Shown: one piece after another, positions 19,638 to 29,848 of the stretch
How the letters are laid out: each line of letters opens with the position of its first letter
How positions within the stretch are numbered: the stretch's first letter is position 1
Assembly (NCBI GenBank): GCA_947457255.1
Contig: CANGUZ010000001.1
Location: 62,001-126,000 of the forward strand
Reading direction: 5' to 3'
From: Flavobacteriaceae bacterium
GTDB lineage: Bacteria; Bacteroidota; Bacteroidia; Flavobacteriales; Flavobacteriaceae
DNA: 64,000 nucleotides
Position numbers and translations under genes: made by a program
Notes under the pieces: model-generated
Seen by the model: only the letters and a program-made list of their open reading frames with translations
Databases searched by the model: none
Told to the model about the DNA's origin: nothing

Positions 19638-20420
19638 TTACTGCGCTAATCCTATCAAAGCATCTACATTTGAAGCTTCAGGAGTACTTTCGTATTTTTC
19701 TTTAATTTCAGTAAAATATTTCAAAGCATCGGCTTTATTGCCTAGAGCCAAACTAGTTTGACCTGCTTTTAATAAATAACGTGGAGTTGTGAAATCGTTT
19801 GGATTCATTTCAGAAGCTTTTATATATTGCTCTAAAGCTTCCTTTTGTTGCTTTTTTTGCGAATAAGCATCACCAATAGCTCCAACAGCCAAAACGCTTA
19901 AAATAGCATCATCTGATTTGAATTTTCCTAATGAAGTAATAGCATCATCATATTTTCCTGTGTTTAGATAGGCTATTCCAGCATAGTAATTGGCTAGATT
20001 TCCTGCATCAGTACCTGAATATTTTTCAGCAATATCTTTAAATCCAAATTTTCCTTCAGCACCTTTTAAAGAAAGATTAAATAAGGAATCACTTTTAGTT
20101 CCATCTACTGCTTTTTGAAAATTTTGTTGTGCTTCAAACATTTCATTCGCTGCAGTTTCTTCGTTAGGTTGAGCAACAAATTTTTGGTACAACAAATAAC
20201 TTACCGTTACTAAAGCTATCACTGCAACTATTCCGAATATGTATTTTTGATTTTTGGCAACAAATTCTTCTGTTTTAGAAGCAGTTTGATCTAGAGAATT
20301 AAAAACACCAGCGGTTGTACTGTCTTTTTCATCAACATTTACATCTTCAATAACATTAGTATCTAATTTTTCTTCTTTTTCTTTTGGAGTTTTATAACCT
20401 CTTTTATTATACGTTGCCAT
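19638..20420 (-). CDS. Tetratricopeptide repeat protein, single TM (YfgM-like)
   Basis: TM segment YIFGIVAVIALVTVSYLLYQKF followed by TPR repeats. Confidence 0.85.
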   Translation of the reverse strand: MATYNKRGYKTPKEKEEKLDTNVIEDVNVDEKDSTTAGVFNSLDQTASKTEEFVAKNQKYIFGIVAVIALVTVSYLLYQKFVAQPNEETAANEMFEAQQNFQKAVDGTKSDSLFNLSLKGAEGKFGFKDIAEKYSGTDAGNLANYYAGIAYLNTGKYDDAITSLGKFKSDDAILSVLAVGAIGDAYSQKKQQKEALEQYIKASEMNPNDFTTPRYLLKAGQTSLALGNKADALKYFTEIKEKYESTPEASNVDALIGLAQ

Positions 20421-20563
20421 TTATTTTAAATTAGTGAGTGGCAAAAATAAAATTTTTATTCATATTTAAAAGCCATTTTAATCGATATTTTTCAATAATT
20501 TGCACTCGCTTAAAAAAAAAGGTTTAAATTTTTTAAAGTTCTCACTACCAGCAAGCATTGTCG

Positions 20564-21643
20564 ATGTATTTAAAAGCTATTTCCTTATATAATTATAAAA
20601 GTTTTTCTGAAGCTAATTTCGATTTTGACACAAAAATTAATTGTTTTGTGGGCAAAAATGGCATTGGAAAAACGAATATTCTTGATGCAATCTATCATTT
20701 ATCGTACGGAAAAAGTTATTTTAATCCGTTAGCGGTTCAAAACATTAAACATGGAGAAGAGTTTTTTGTCATAGATGGTACATTCGAAAAAAACGAAAGG
20801 ACGGAGCAAATTATTTGCAGTTTAAAGAAAAATCATAAAAAAATCCTGAAACGAAACGGCAAACAATATGAAAAATTCTCCGATCATATTGGGTTTATTC
20901 CATTAGTAATTATTTCGCCCGCCGATAGCGATTTGATTGTAGAAGGAAGCGATACGAGGCGTAAATTTATTGACAGTGTCATTTCACAATTAGACGCTAC
21001 TTATTTACAAGAACTTATTCAGTACCAAAAAATAATTATTCAGCGCAATGCATTGTTGAAGTATTTTGCTTTGAATCACGTTTTTGAAAATAATACCCTT
21101 TCTATATATAATGAGCAACTGAATAGTTTAGGGCAACGTATTTTTGAAAAAAGAAAACAATTTCTAGACGATTTTATTCCAATTTTCAATAAACATCATC
21201 AAGCAATAACGGGTTCAGCAGAGTCGGTACAATTGGTTTATGAAAGTCAGTTATTCGATAATAATTTGTTGACGCTTTTACAGGAAAACATCAATAAAGA
21301 TAGAGCCTTGCATTACACATCCGTTGGTGTTCACAAAGACGATTTGTCTTTTGAAATTGATCATTATCCAATTAAGAAATTTGGTTCGCAGGGGCAACAA
21401 AAATCGTTTTTAATTGCGTTGAAATTAGCACAATTCGAATTTGTAAAAAAACAATCTGGTGTAAAACCTATCCTTTTATTTGATGATATTTTTGACAAAC
21501 TAGATGAAACAAGAGTAGAGAAAATTATAGAAATGGTAAATGATGATGTTTTTGGGCAATTATTTATTTCTGATACCCATCCTGAACGAACTGAAAATAT
21601 TGTAAAATCGACACATCAGAGTTATAAAATATTTAACTTATAA
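20564..21643 (+). CDS. recF: DNA replication/repair protein RecF
   Basis: [28 protein letters not shown] Walker [30 protein letters not shown]. Track start 20558 is TTG; ATG at 20564 preferred. Confidence 0.95.
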   Translation: MYLKAISLYNYKSFSEANFDFDTKINCFVGKNGIGKTNILDAIYHLSYGKSYFNPLAVQNIKHGEEFFVIDGTFEKNERTEQIICSLKKNHKKILKRNGKQYEKFSDHIGFIPLVIISPADSDLIVEGSDTRRKFIDSVISQLDATYLQELIQYQKIIIQRNALLKYFALNHVFENNTLSIYNEQLNSLGQRIFEKRKQFLDDFIPIFNKHHQAITGSAESVQLVYESQLFDNNLLTLLQENINKDRALHYTSVGVHKDDLSFEIDHYPIKKFGSQGQQKSFLIALKLAQFEFVKKQSGVKPILLFDDIFDKLDETRVEKIIEMVNDDVFGQLFISDTHPERTENIVKSTHQSYKIFNL

Positions 21644-21686
21644 TATCATTTGAATTCGTAATTTAGCTCTTCATTAAATTCCACAA

Positions 21687-22385
21687 ATGAAATTAAACTT
21701 CTCATCCTTACTATTGATTATTTTACTAACTGTAAACTGTAAAGGACAAGTTTCTAGTATTACAGAAACTTTACCAGCAACTACTTTTGCAGAAAAGATA
21801 AAAACCACTCCAAATACTCCCATTATTGATGTTAGAACTCCTGAAGAATATTTAAGTCAACATATCGAAAATGCAGAAAATATAAATTGGAACAGCGATA
21901 ATTTTAATATTCAAATTCAAAAATTAGACAAAACCAAACCTGTTTTTGTATACTGCATGAGCGGCGGAAGAAGTAAAAAAGCAGCGGCAAAACTTGAAGA
22001 GTTAGGTTTCTCTAAAATTTATGATTTAGAAGGAGGAATTTTAAAATGGAATTCAGCAGGAATGAATACTCCTAGCGACAAAACCATTGGTGTTAGTTCA
22101 AAAGAATACGAAGAGTTATTACTCTCTGATAAGAAAGTATTGGTTAATTTTTATGCAGAATGGTGTGCGCCATGCAAAAAAATGGCGCCTTATATCAAAA
22201 AAATGCAAAGTGAAATAGTTGATAATGTAGTAATTATTAGACTAAATGCCGACAAAAATAAAACTATTATTAAAGAACTAAAAATTGACGAACTTCCTAC
22301 TTTAATACTTTATGAAAATAAGGAAATAAAATGGAAACATTCAGGATTTATTAGTGAAGAAGATTTGAAAAAACAATTACAATAA
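21687..22385 (+). CDS. Lipoprotein with rhodanese domain fused to thioredoxin domain
   Basis: Lipobox LLTVNCKG; rhodanese VYCMSGGRSKKAA; thioredoxin FYAEWCAPCKKMAP. Confidence 0.92.
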   Translation: MKLNFSSLLLIILLTVNCKGQVSSITETLPATTFAEKIKTTPNTPIIDVRTPEEYLSQHIENAENINWNSDNFNIQIQKLDKTKPVFVYCMSGGRSKKAAAKLEELGFSKIYDLEGGILKWNSAGMNTPSDKTIGVSSKEYEELLLSDKKVLVNFYAEWCAPCKKMAPYIKKMQSEIVDNVVIIRLNADKNKTIIKELKIDELPTLILYENKEIKWKHSGFISEEDLKKQLQ

Positions 22386-22390
22386 TTGCT

Positions 22391-23062
22391 ATGCTTTCAA
22401 TAAAATCCATTCAATTTCTTAACGATTTAAAGGCAAATAACAACCGAGAATGGTTTTTAGCCAATAAAAAACGTTATGAAGAATACAAACAGGATTACCA
22501 CCAATTAATAGGTGCTTTTCTTGAAGTAATGAAACCAAAAGAGGCTTCTTTAGAACTGTTGGAAATCAAGAATTGTACTTTTCGCATCAATCGTGACATT
22601 CGTTTTTCTAAAGATAAATCACCTTATAAAAGTCACATGGGAATTTGGATGAATACCAATTCTAGCGGTATAAATGCTCCGGGGTATTATATTCATATAG
22701 AAACTGGAAAAAGTTTTGTAGCTGGCGGATTCTACTCACCAGAAGCTCCTGAATTAAAAAAAATACGCAAAGAAATTGCTTTCTTTTATGATGATTTAGA
22801 AGAAATTATAAATAATCCCGCTTTTAAAAAACACTATAACGGCTTTGATCGAAATGAAACTAATTCACTAAAAAATGCACCAAAAGATTTTGAAAAAGAT
22901 CATCCTGCTATTGAGTTTTTAAAATTAAAAAGTTTTACCGTTACCAGTAAAATTGATGATTCGGAATTAATTGACAAAAATTTTGTTTCCTCAACTTCAA
23001 AAAAACTCATTGCATTAAAACCTTTGATTGATTTTTTAAATCGCGGATTAGCATCGGAGTAA
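22391..23062 (+). CDS. DUF2461 (TIGR02453-like) domain protein
   Basis: FLNDLKANNNREWFLANKKRYE; FRINRDIRFSKDKSPYKSHMG; AGGFYSPE. Confidence 0.9.
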   Translation: MLSIKSIQFLNDLKANNNREWFLANKKRYEEYKQDYHQLIGAFLEVMKPKEASLELLEIKNCTFRINRDIRFSKDKSPYKSHMGIWMNTNSSGINAPGYYIHIETGKSFVAGGFYSPEAPELKKIRKEIAFFYDDLEEIINNPAFKKHYNGFDRNETNSLKNAPKDFEKDHPAIEFLKLKSFTVTSKIDDSELIDKNFVSSTSKKLIALKPLIDFLNRGLASE

Positions 23063-23077
23063 ATATCATCAAAGGAT

Positions 23078-24145
23078 ATGAAAAAAAAGAAAATACTTTT
23101 TCTTGGAGAAACCTACAGGCAAGACGCAATCATTTGGATAAAAGGATTAAAGGAATTTGGGCATTTTGAAATTATAACATGGGAATTGAAAAGTCCGAGC
23201 TATGGAATACTCAATAGAATCAAAAGAATAATTGAATATACTATTGCTTTATCCAAAATAAAATCATTTATAAAAACACAAAAACCTGACATGGTTATCG
23301 CTGAAAGAACAACCAGTTACGGATTTCTAGCAGCTTTATCTGGAGTACAACCTATTGTTATTGCACAACAAGGTATTTCCGATTTATGGCCTGAAACTTC
23401 TATTTTATTACCCATAAAAAAACAAATTCAAAATTATGCATTCAAAAAAGCACATTTAATCCATGCTTGGGGGCCTGTAATGACTGATGCAATGAAAAAA
23501 GCAAATGTTGATATGCATAAAGTTTTAATTTTACCTAAGGGAATTGATTTAGATGTATTTAAAAATAAAAAAAAAGAGAATCTGAATACAATTAATGCAA
23601 TTGTAACCCGATCATTATCGGCTGAATATAGACATAACATTGCATTAAAAGCATTTGCAATCCTTAATGAAAAAGGAATAGATTTTCAACTTACAATTGT
23701 TGGAGACGGACCAAAGTTATCCTCTTTGAAAGAATTAGCCAAAAAACTAAAGATTGAAACTAAAATTATTTTTACGGGAAGAATACCAAATATACTATTA
23801 CCTGAATTATTACAAAAAGCTAATTTTTATATCAGTATGCCTATAACCGAAGGAGTTTCCACTTCACTTTTTGAAGCAATGGCAACTAATTGTTACCCTA
23901 TAGTTACTGACATTACTGGAAATCAAAGTTGGATAAAGCATCGAGAAAACGGACAATTAGTTGCTGTTGATAATTACCAAATGTTAGCCTCAGAACTTAT
24001 TTGGGCAAATGAAAATCCAACTTACAGAGAGCAAGCTATCCAAAAAAACAGAACATTTGTTGAACAAAATGCCAATTATAATGTGAATATGAAGAGAATT
24101 GCAGATCGATACCACGAATTAATTAATGCTACTAAAAGTAACTAA
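23078..24145 (+). CDS. Glycosyltransferase family 1/4-like
   Basis: VGDGPKLSSLKELAKKLKI...FTGRIPN...TEGVSTSLFEAMA. Confidence 0.9.
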   Translation: MKKKKILFLGETYRQDAIIWIKGLKEFGHFEIITWELKSPSYGILNRIKRIIEYTIALSKIKSFIKTQKPDMVIAERTTSYGFLAALSGVQPIVIAQQGISDLWPETSILLPIKKQIQNYAFKKAHLIHAWGPVMTDAMKKANVDMHKVLILPKGIDLDVFKNKKKENLNTINAIVTRSLSAEYRHNIALKAFAILNEKGIDFQLTIVGDGPKLSSLKELAKKLKIETKIIFTGRIPNILLPELLQKANFYISMPITEGVSTSLFEAMATNCYPIVTDITGNQSWIKHRENGQLVAVDNYQMLASELIWANENPTYREQAIQKNRTFVEQNANYNVNMKRIADRYHELINATKSN

Positions 24146-24147
24146 AT

Positions 24148-26019
24148 ATGTGCGGAATTAATGGCATTTTACATTTACAATCCCAAAAAAAAGTAGACGA
24201 AAGAGTACTTACAAAAATGCGTGATGCGTTAGAACATCGAGGTCCTGATGACAAAGGTATTTTTATTGATAATAATTTAGGTCTAGGCCATAGAAGACTT
24301 TCTATTTTGGATGTTTCATATAGCGGACACCAACCATTTCTGTCAGAAGACGGCCGATATAGTATGATATACAATGGTGAAATATACAATTTTAAAGATT
24401 TTTACTCTGAATTAAAAAGCAATGGATTTGATATAAAAACTTGTTCTGATACTGAGGTATTGATGAAGCTATTTCAATTATACGGGCTTAAAATGCTGAA
24501 GCGATTAAACGGTATGTTTGCATTTGCTATCTGGGATAAAAAAGAAAAAAAACTGACATTAGTTCGTGACCGAATGGGTGTAAAACCTTTGTATTACTCT
24601 TTTTATAATGAAACATTGTATTTTGCATCCGAACAAAAAGCCCTATTTACAGCAGGTGTTCCTCTAAAAATAGCTCAAGAAGGTTTAGGCGAATATGTAT
24701 TTAATCGATTTGTAGCTGGAGAAAACACTTTGTATGAAAATGTAAAGAAAGTATTGCCAGGAGAAAGTATTTCCATTCATGAAAACGGAAAAATTAGTAC
24801 CTTAAAATGGTGGGATTTGCAAATTGAAATCAATAATCATGACACTATTAAAAATCCTTTAGAATGGTTCTCCTCAACTTTCGATGATTCTGTGCGATTA
24901 CGAATGGTAAGCGATGTACCTGTTGGAGTTTTATTAAGCGGAGGTTTAGATTCTTCCTCGATTCTTGCTTCTTTGTATCAACAAAAATTTAAAGGCTTAC
25001 AAACTTTTAATATTGGTTTTAAAGAGGCAGAGCATGACGAATCGCATTTGGCAAAAATGCTGTCTGAAAAATTTGATTACGGTTTTCACACCATGCAATT
25101 AGAGAACAACTTGCTTTATGAGAAGTTAATTACTTCTACTTATTATCAAGATGAGCCTATTATGCATTTAAGTGAACCTCATCTTTTGGCTCTCTCGCAA
25201 ATGGCAAAGCCAGCTGTAAAAGTATTACTTTCGGGCGAAGGAGCTGATGAAATGATGGGAGGTTATGTTCGATACAAAGCATTAAAATATCCCTCGCTTT
25301 TAAATTCGATTGCTGCAATTGGAAATTTTGACCTTTTAGCTAAAAAACCAAGATTTGAAAAATTAATTCGGTATTCCAAAATTAAAACTAATGAAAACTT
25401 AGTTATTTTTAATAGCTCTAATATTTATAAGGACGATATTGTAAAAACCTTTGGCATTAATAATGTTCCTAAGAATAAATATCGAAAAGAAATTTATGAA
25501 GATGCAAAAATATTATATCCTAACAATTTAAAAAGACAAGCACTCTATTTTGACCAACACACCTATTTGTGTTCCCTTTTAGATAGGAATGATCGATGTA
25601 CAATGGGAGCTTCTATTGAGTGTAGAGAGCCGTTTTTAGACCCGCGATTATTAGCTGGATTAGGTTCATTAAATGACGATTGGTTATTTACGGGTAAAAA
25701 AGGTAAGTATATATTAAAAACAGCAATGAAAGAAAAATTACCCTCCGAAATTTTAAATTTTAGAAAGGTTGGACTTAGTGTGCCATGGGGCGATTATATT
25801 ATTAAAAGTCCCGCTTTTAAAGACGAATTAGAGAATTTCTCAAGAAGTGAAATGTTTCAAATGCCGTATTTTGAAAATATCAATGCTAAAAAGTTAATTC
25901 AAAATTTACAAAAAGGCGATTTAAAAATGACCCCCTACATCATGCCTTTATTTATGATGCACATTTGGATTAAGAATTATGTAGAGAAATTTTCTACAGT
26001 TTCAGCTATTATTAAATAA
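24148..26019 (+). CDS. asnB: Asparagine synthase (glutamine-hydrolyzing)
   Basis: MCGINGI N-terminal nucleophile Cys, HRGPDDKG, GVLLSGGLDSSSI. Confidence 0.95.
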   Translation: MCGINGILHLQSQKKVDERVLTKMRDALEHRGPDDKGIFIDNNLGLGHRRLSILDVSYSGHQPFLSEDGRYSMIYNGEIYNFKDFYSELKSNGFDIKTCSDTEVLMKLFQLYGLKMLKRLNGMFAFAIWDKKEKKLTLVRDRMGVKPLYYSFYNETLYFASEQKALFTAGVPLKIAQEGLGEYVFNRFVAGENTLYENVKKVLPGESISIHENGKISTLKWWDLQIEINNHDTIKNPLEWFSSTFDDSVRLRMVSDVPVGVLLSGGLDSSSILASLYQQKFKGLQTFNIGFKEAEHDESHLAKMLSEKFDYGFHTMQLENNLLYEKLITSTYYQDEPIMHLSEPHLLALSQMAKPAVKVLLSGEGADEMMGGYVRYKALKYPSLLNSIAAIGNFDLLAKKPRFEKLIRYSKIKTNENLVIFNSSNIYKDDIVKTFGINNVPKNKYRKEIYEDAKILYPNNLKRQALYFDQHTYLCSLLDRNDRCTMGASIECREPFLDPRLLAGLGSLNDDWLFTGKKGKYILKTAMKEKLPSEILNFRKVGLSVPWGDYIIKSPAFKDELENFSRSEMFQMPYFENINAKKLIQNLQKGDLKMTPYIMPLFMMHIWIKNYVEKFSTVSAIIK

Positions 26020-26070
26020 TAGATTCAAAATTATTGCTGTAAATTTGAAATTTAAATTTCAGAACAATCT

Positions 26071-27084
26071 ATGGAAATCAAAAATAATTTTTCTCTAAAA
26101 AACTACAATACTTTTGGCATTGAAGCTAAAGCAAAGCTATTCGTAGCGGTTCATTCTGTTTCAGATTTAAAAAGTATTTTTGAACAACATGCTAACGACA
26201 AAAAATTTATTTTAGGCGGAGGAAGCAACATGCTTTTAACAAAAGATATTGATGCATTGGTGATTCACATCGATTTAAAAGGAAAAAAAATCATTAAAGA
26301 AGATGACGATTTTGTTTGGGTAGAGAGTCAAGCAGGAGAAAACTGGCACGAATTTGTACTTTGGACCATAGACAATAATTTTGGAGGATTAGAGAACATG
26401 TCGCTCATACCTGGCAATGTGGGCACAACGCCAGTACAAAACATAGGTGCATATGGAACAGAAATTAAAGATACTTTTGTTTCTTGTGAAGCTTTAAAAA
26501 TTTCAAATCAGGAACTAATTACTTTTCATTTACAAGATTGTCATTTTGGCTATCGGGAAAGCATTTTTAAAAACGAAGCCAAAGATCAATATATAATTAC
26601 CTCGGTAGTTTTTAAACTCACTAAACGCAATCACAAAATTAATATTTCCTATGGAGATATTGCGAGCGAATTAGCAAAAATCCATATCGTAACGCCAACT
26701 CTAAAAGAGGTAAGTAATGCCGTCATTGCTATTCGAAAAAGCAAATTACCAGACCCTAAAGAACTAGGAAATAGTGGTAGTTTCTTTAAAAATCCAATTC
26801 TCTTAAAAACAGATTTTGATAAAATTCATCAGCAATTTCCAGAAATGAAATTCTATGAAGTTTCTGAAACTGAAGTCAAGGTTCCTGCAGGATGGCTTAT
26901 TGAACAAGCCGGCTTTAAAGGAAAACGTTTTGGCGACGCAGGCATTCATAAAAATCAAGCATTAGTTTTGGTGAATTATGGAAATGCTACTGGACAGGAA
27001 ATACTAAATGTTTCAAAGAATATTCAAGAAACAATTTTTCAAATATTTGGCATTCATATAGAAGCAGAAGTAAATATAATTTAG
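26071..27084 (+). CDS. murB: UDP-N-acetylmuramate dehydrogenase
   Basis: NTFGIEAKAK, LGGGSNMLLT, IPGNVGTTPVQNIGAYG, GNSGSFFKNP. Confidence 0.96.
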   Translation: MEIKNNFSLKNYNTFGIEAKAKLFVAVHSVSDLKSIFEQHANDKKFILGGGSNMLLTKDIDALVIHIDLKGKKIIKEDDDFVWVESQAGENWHEFVLWTIDNNFGGLENMSLIPGNVGTTPVQNIGAYGTEIKDTFVSCEALKISNQELITFHLQDCHFGYRESIFKNEAKDQYIITSVVFKLTKRNHKINISYGDIASELAKIHIVTPTLKEVSNAVIAIRKSKLPDPKELGNSGSFFKNPILLKTDFDKIHQQFPEMKFYEVSETEVKVPAGWLIEQAGFKGKRFGDAGIHKNQALVLVNYGNATGQEILNVSKNIQETIFQIFGIHIEAEVNII

Positions 27085-27143
27085 AAACTATATTCGTTTC
27101 AAATAAATACTAATTTGTAGTTAATAATTAGCGATTGAATTTG

Positions 27144-27151
27144 TACCTTTG
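27144..27151 (+). promoter_or_regulatory. Bacteroidetes -7 element TACCTTTG upstream of glycosyltransferase 27182
   Basis: TAnnTTTG match 31 nt before the ATG. Confidence 0.5.
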
Positions 27152-27181
27152 CACTCGATTTAAAAAAGACAATTCGCTTCT

Positions 27182-28288
27182 ATGTTGACTATTATATTTT
27201 ATTTATTTATCGCTATTGTTGCAATCCAGTTTTTTTACTATATCATTGTTTTTGGTAAATTTGCCTACATCAAATCCGTTAAAAGCAATCCTAAAAGAAT
27301 ACCAATTTCTGTTATTGTTTGCGCTAAAAATGAAGCTGAAAATGTAGCAAACTTTATTCCTCTTTTAGCAGAACAAAATTATCCAGATTTTGAAATTGTA
27401 TTAATTGATGATGCTTCAAGCGACGATACTTTAGATTTATTTGAATCTTTTGAAAAACAATATCCAAATATCAAGTTAGTCAAAGTTAAAAACAATGAAG
27501 CCTTTTGGGGAAACAAGAAATTTGCCTTAACATTGGGAATAAAGGCTGCAAAAAACGAATATTTGTTATTTACAGACGCTGATTGTTATCCTATTTCTAA
27601 AGATTGGATTAAGGAAATGAGTTCTCAATTTACAATAGAAAAAACAATTGTTTTAGGATATGGCGCTTATGAGAAAATAGCGGGCTCCTTTCTAAATAAA
27701 ATCATTAGATTTGAGACTATGTTAACTGCTGTACAATATTTTTCGTGGGCAAAAATAGGCAGTCCTTATATGGGTGTTGGGAGAAATTTGGCCTACAAAA
27801 GAGAAGAATTTTTTAATGTAAATGGATTTATAGACCACATGAAAATTCGTTCAGGTGACGACGATCTTTTTATAAATCAAGCTGCTTCAAGAAAAAATAC
27901 AACCATTTGTTTTGCTCCAGAAAGTTTCACATATTCGTTACCAAAAAAATCTTTCAAAGAATGGTTTGTACAAAAAAGAAGACACATTTCAACAGCTTCA
28001 TTTTATAAACCGTTCGATCGCATACAATTGACAGTTTTTTATATTTCGCAATTATTATTTATTGTACTATCTATCATTTTACTTGCGTTTCTTCATCAAT
28101 GGATTATTGTACTAAGTTTAATAGGTTTTCGTTATCTCTTTGCATGGATTACATTAGGATTCTCGTCTGGCAAACTAAAAGAAAAAGATGTCATGTATTG
28201 GTTTCCAATTATTGAAATTGTACTTATCATAATACAATTAAATATAATGATTACAACTATTTTCTCAAAACCTGTGCATTGGAAATAA
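27182..28288 (+). CDS. Family 2 glycosyltransferase, membrane associated
   Basis: VIVCAKNEAENV, IDDASSDDT, FTDADCYP, QKRRHIS. Confidence 0.92.
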   Translation: MLTIIFYLFIAIVAIQFFYYIIVFGKFAYIKSVKSNPKRIPISVIVCAKNEAENVANFIPLLAEQNYPDFEIVLIDDASSDDTLDLFESFEKQYPNIKLVKVKNNEAFWGNKKFALTLGIKAAKNEYLLFTDADCYPISKDWIKEMSSQFTIEKTIVLGYGAYEKIAGSFLNKIIRFETMLTAVQYFSWAKIGSPYMGVGRNLAYKREEFFNVNGFIDHMKIRSGDDDLFINQAASRKNTTICFAPESFTYSLPKKSFKEWFVQKRRHISTASFYKPFDRIQLTVFYISQLLFIVLSIILLAFLHQWIIVLSLIGFRYLFAWITLGFSSGKLKEKDVMYWFPIIEIVLIIIQLNIMITTIFSKPVHWK

Positions 28289-28830
28289 AAAAACATATAG
28301 AAAAGGCAAAAAAAGGCGATCAAGTTGCCTTCACTTTTCTATTGGATTTTTATTGGAATGAAGTGTATGGTTTTATGTTGAAACGTACTGAAAACGAAAC
28401 CGATTCAGAAGACATTACGATAGAAACTTTTTCTAAGGCATTTGATAAAATAAGTACTTATAATCCTGAATTTCAATTCAATACTTGGCTTATTGCTATT
28501 GCAAAAAATGTTCACATCGATTTGCTTCGTAAAAAAAAATCATCACTATTTATTGATATTACAGACCAAGAAGACAACCAAGCTTACAATGTAGCCGACA
28601 CTACTCCATCGGCTGAAGACGAATTAATTACCGAACAAAATTTGTCTCAATTGTTGCAATATATAAAAGAATTAAAACCACATTATCAAGAAGTGATTCA
28701 GTTGCGTTATTTTCAAGAACTGAGTTATCAGGAAATTTCAGAACAACTGCATGAACCGCTGAGCAATATAAAAATCAAATTGCTTCGTGCTAAAAAATTA
28801 TTGGCTGAAATTATTCAGAACAAAGAATAG
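28279..28830 (+). CDS. RNA polymerase sigma-70 family factor (ECF-like)
   Basis: SEDITIETFSKAFDKI, FNTWLIAIAKNVHIDLLR, QVIQLRYFQELSYQEIS region; TTG start overlapping the upstream gene. Confidence 0.9.
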   Translation: MEIKKHIEKAKKGDQVAFTFLLDFYWNEVYGFMLKRTENETDSEDITIETFSKAFDKISTYNPEFQFNTWLIAIAKNVHIDLLRKKKSSLFIDITDQEDNQAYNVADTTPSAEDELITEQNLSQLLQYIKELKPHYQEVIQLRYFQELSYQEISEQLHEPLSNIKIKLLRAKKLLAEIIQNKE

Positions 28831-28942
28831 ATAATTCATTCCAACTTTAACATCCACAATAAAAAAGAAATGATTTACGTTATCTTCTAAAATAACGTAT
28901 GCTTATGAATTGACTAATACTTAACCACTAAACTCTTGAATC

Positions 28943-29761
28943 ATGTCAAAATTAAGTATTTACGAAACCAATTGGATTAATCTAGTTTTCGAAGGAAGAA
29001 ATAAAGGATACGGTGCCTATCAATTGCGAAAAGAATGTGACAGAACTACACTTCTCGCTTTTTTTATGGGATTGATGATTATTACTAGTATATTTAGTAT
29101 TTCAAAAGTCATTCAATTACTAACAACTCCAGAAAAAATTAAAATTGACCTCCCCGAAATAATAAATATTCCAATCGTCATTAGCGATATCGAAACCATA
29201 AAACCCAAAAAACCAGTTGAACAAATTATTCCAATAAAGAAGAAATCTGAACCTGATGTTTATAAAAAGGAGCAATTAGTCAATCCAATCATTGTTAATG
29301 CAATAGATTCAGATAATACTATTGCTTCAATCAAAGAAAACTCAACTACAACAACTACAAATACTGAGGGAGAACCGGTAGGAACAAGCACAACTACTAC
29401 TTCCGAAATTGGTACTAAAACAACTCCAAACACATCTGAAAATGAAATTAATTCTATAAATGCGTTAGACAAACGTCCTGAATTTCCTGGGGGAATTAAT
29501 AAATTTTATAACTATGTAGCCAATAATTTTGAAAAACCTGTAAATAGTGATGAAAATGAAATTCGTGTTTTGGTTTCATTTGTTATAGAAAAAAATGGAA
29601 CCATGACTGAAATTCATGTAAAAAATAATCCTAGCGATGCTTTAGCTGCTGAAGCAATTCGAGTTTTAAAATCTTTAAAAACAAAATGGACACCAGGTAC
29701 AATTGGAGGAAACCCAGTGCGAACCGCTTATAATTTGCCAATAATTGTACCTATAGAATAA
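28943..29761 (+). CDS. Energy transducer TonB
   Basis: N-terminal NKGYGAYQLRKE, TM helix, Pro/Thr-rich linker, C-terminal TonB domain (RPEFPGGINKFYNYV...VRTAYNLPIIVPIE). Confidence 0.9.
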   Translation: MSKLSIYETNWINLVFEGRNKGYGAYQLRKECDRTTLLAFFMGLMIITSIFSISKVIQLLTTPEKIKIDLPEIINIPIVISDIETIKPKKPVEQIIPIKKKSEPDVYKKEQLVNPIIVNAIDSDNTIASIKENSTTTTTNTEGEPVGTSTTTTSEIGTKTTPNTSENEINSINALDKRPEFPGGINKFYNYVANNFEKPVNSDENEIRVLVSFVIEKNGTMTEIHVKNNPSDALAAEAIRVLKSLKTKWTPGTIGGNPVRTAYNLPIIVPIE

Positions 29762-29848
29762 GAGTAAAGTGCATTAATTGAGTTTAGGTTTTTAAAATAA
29801 TTATTTTTTAAAAAGGTTTTAATATATTTGAAGAAACGTTAACCAACC

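Noticed and set aside
21687-22385. Possible frameshift joining separate rhodanese and thioredoxin genes
   Set aside because: Single uninterrupted frame with one lipobox signal; no internal start or stop that would separate them.
29341-29460. Thr/Ser-rich repetitive stretch (possible microsatellite)
   Set aside because: It is the expected low-complexity periplasmic linker of TonB.
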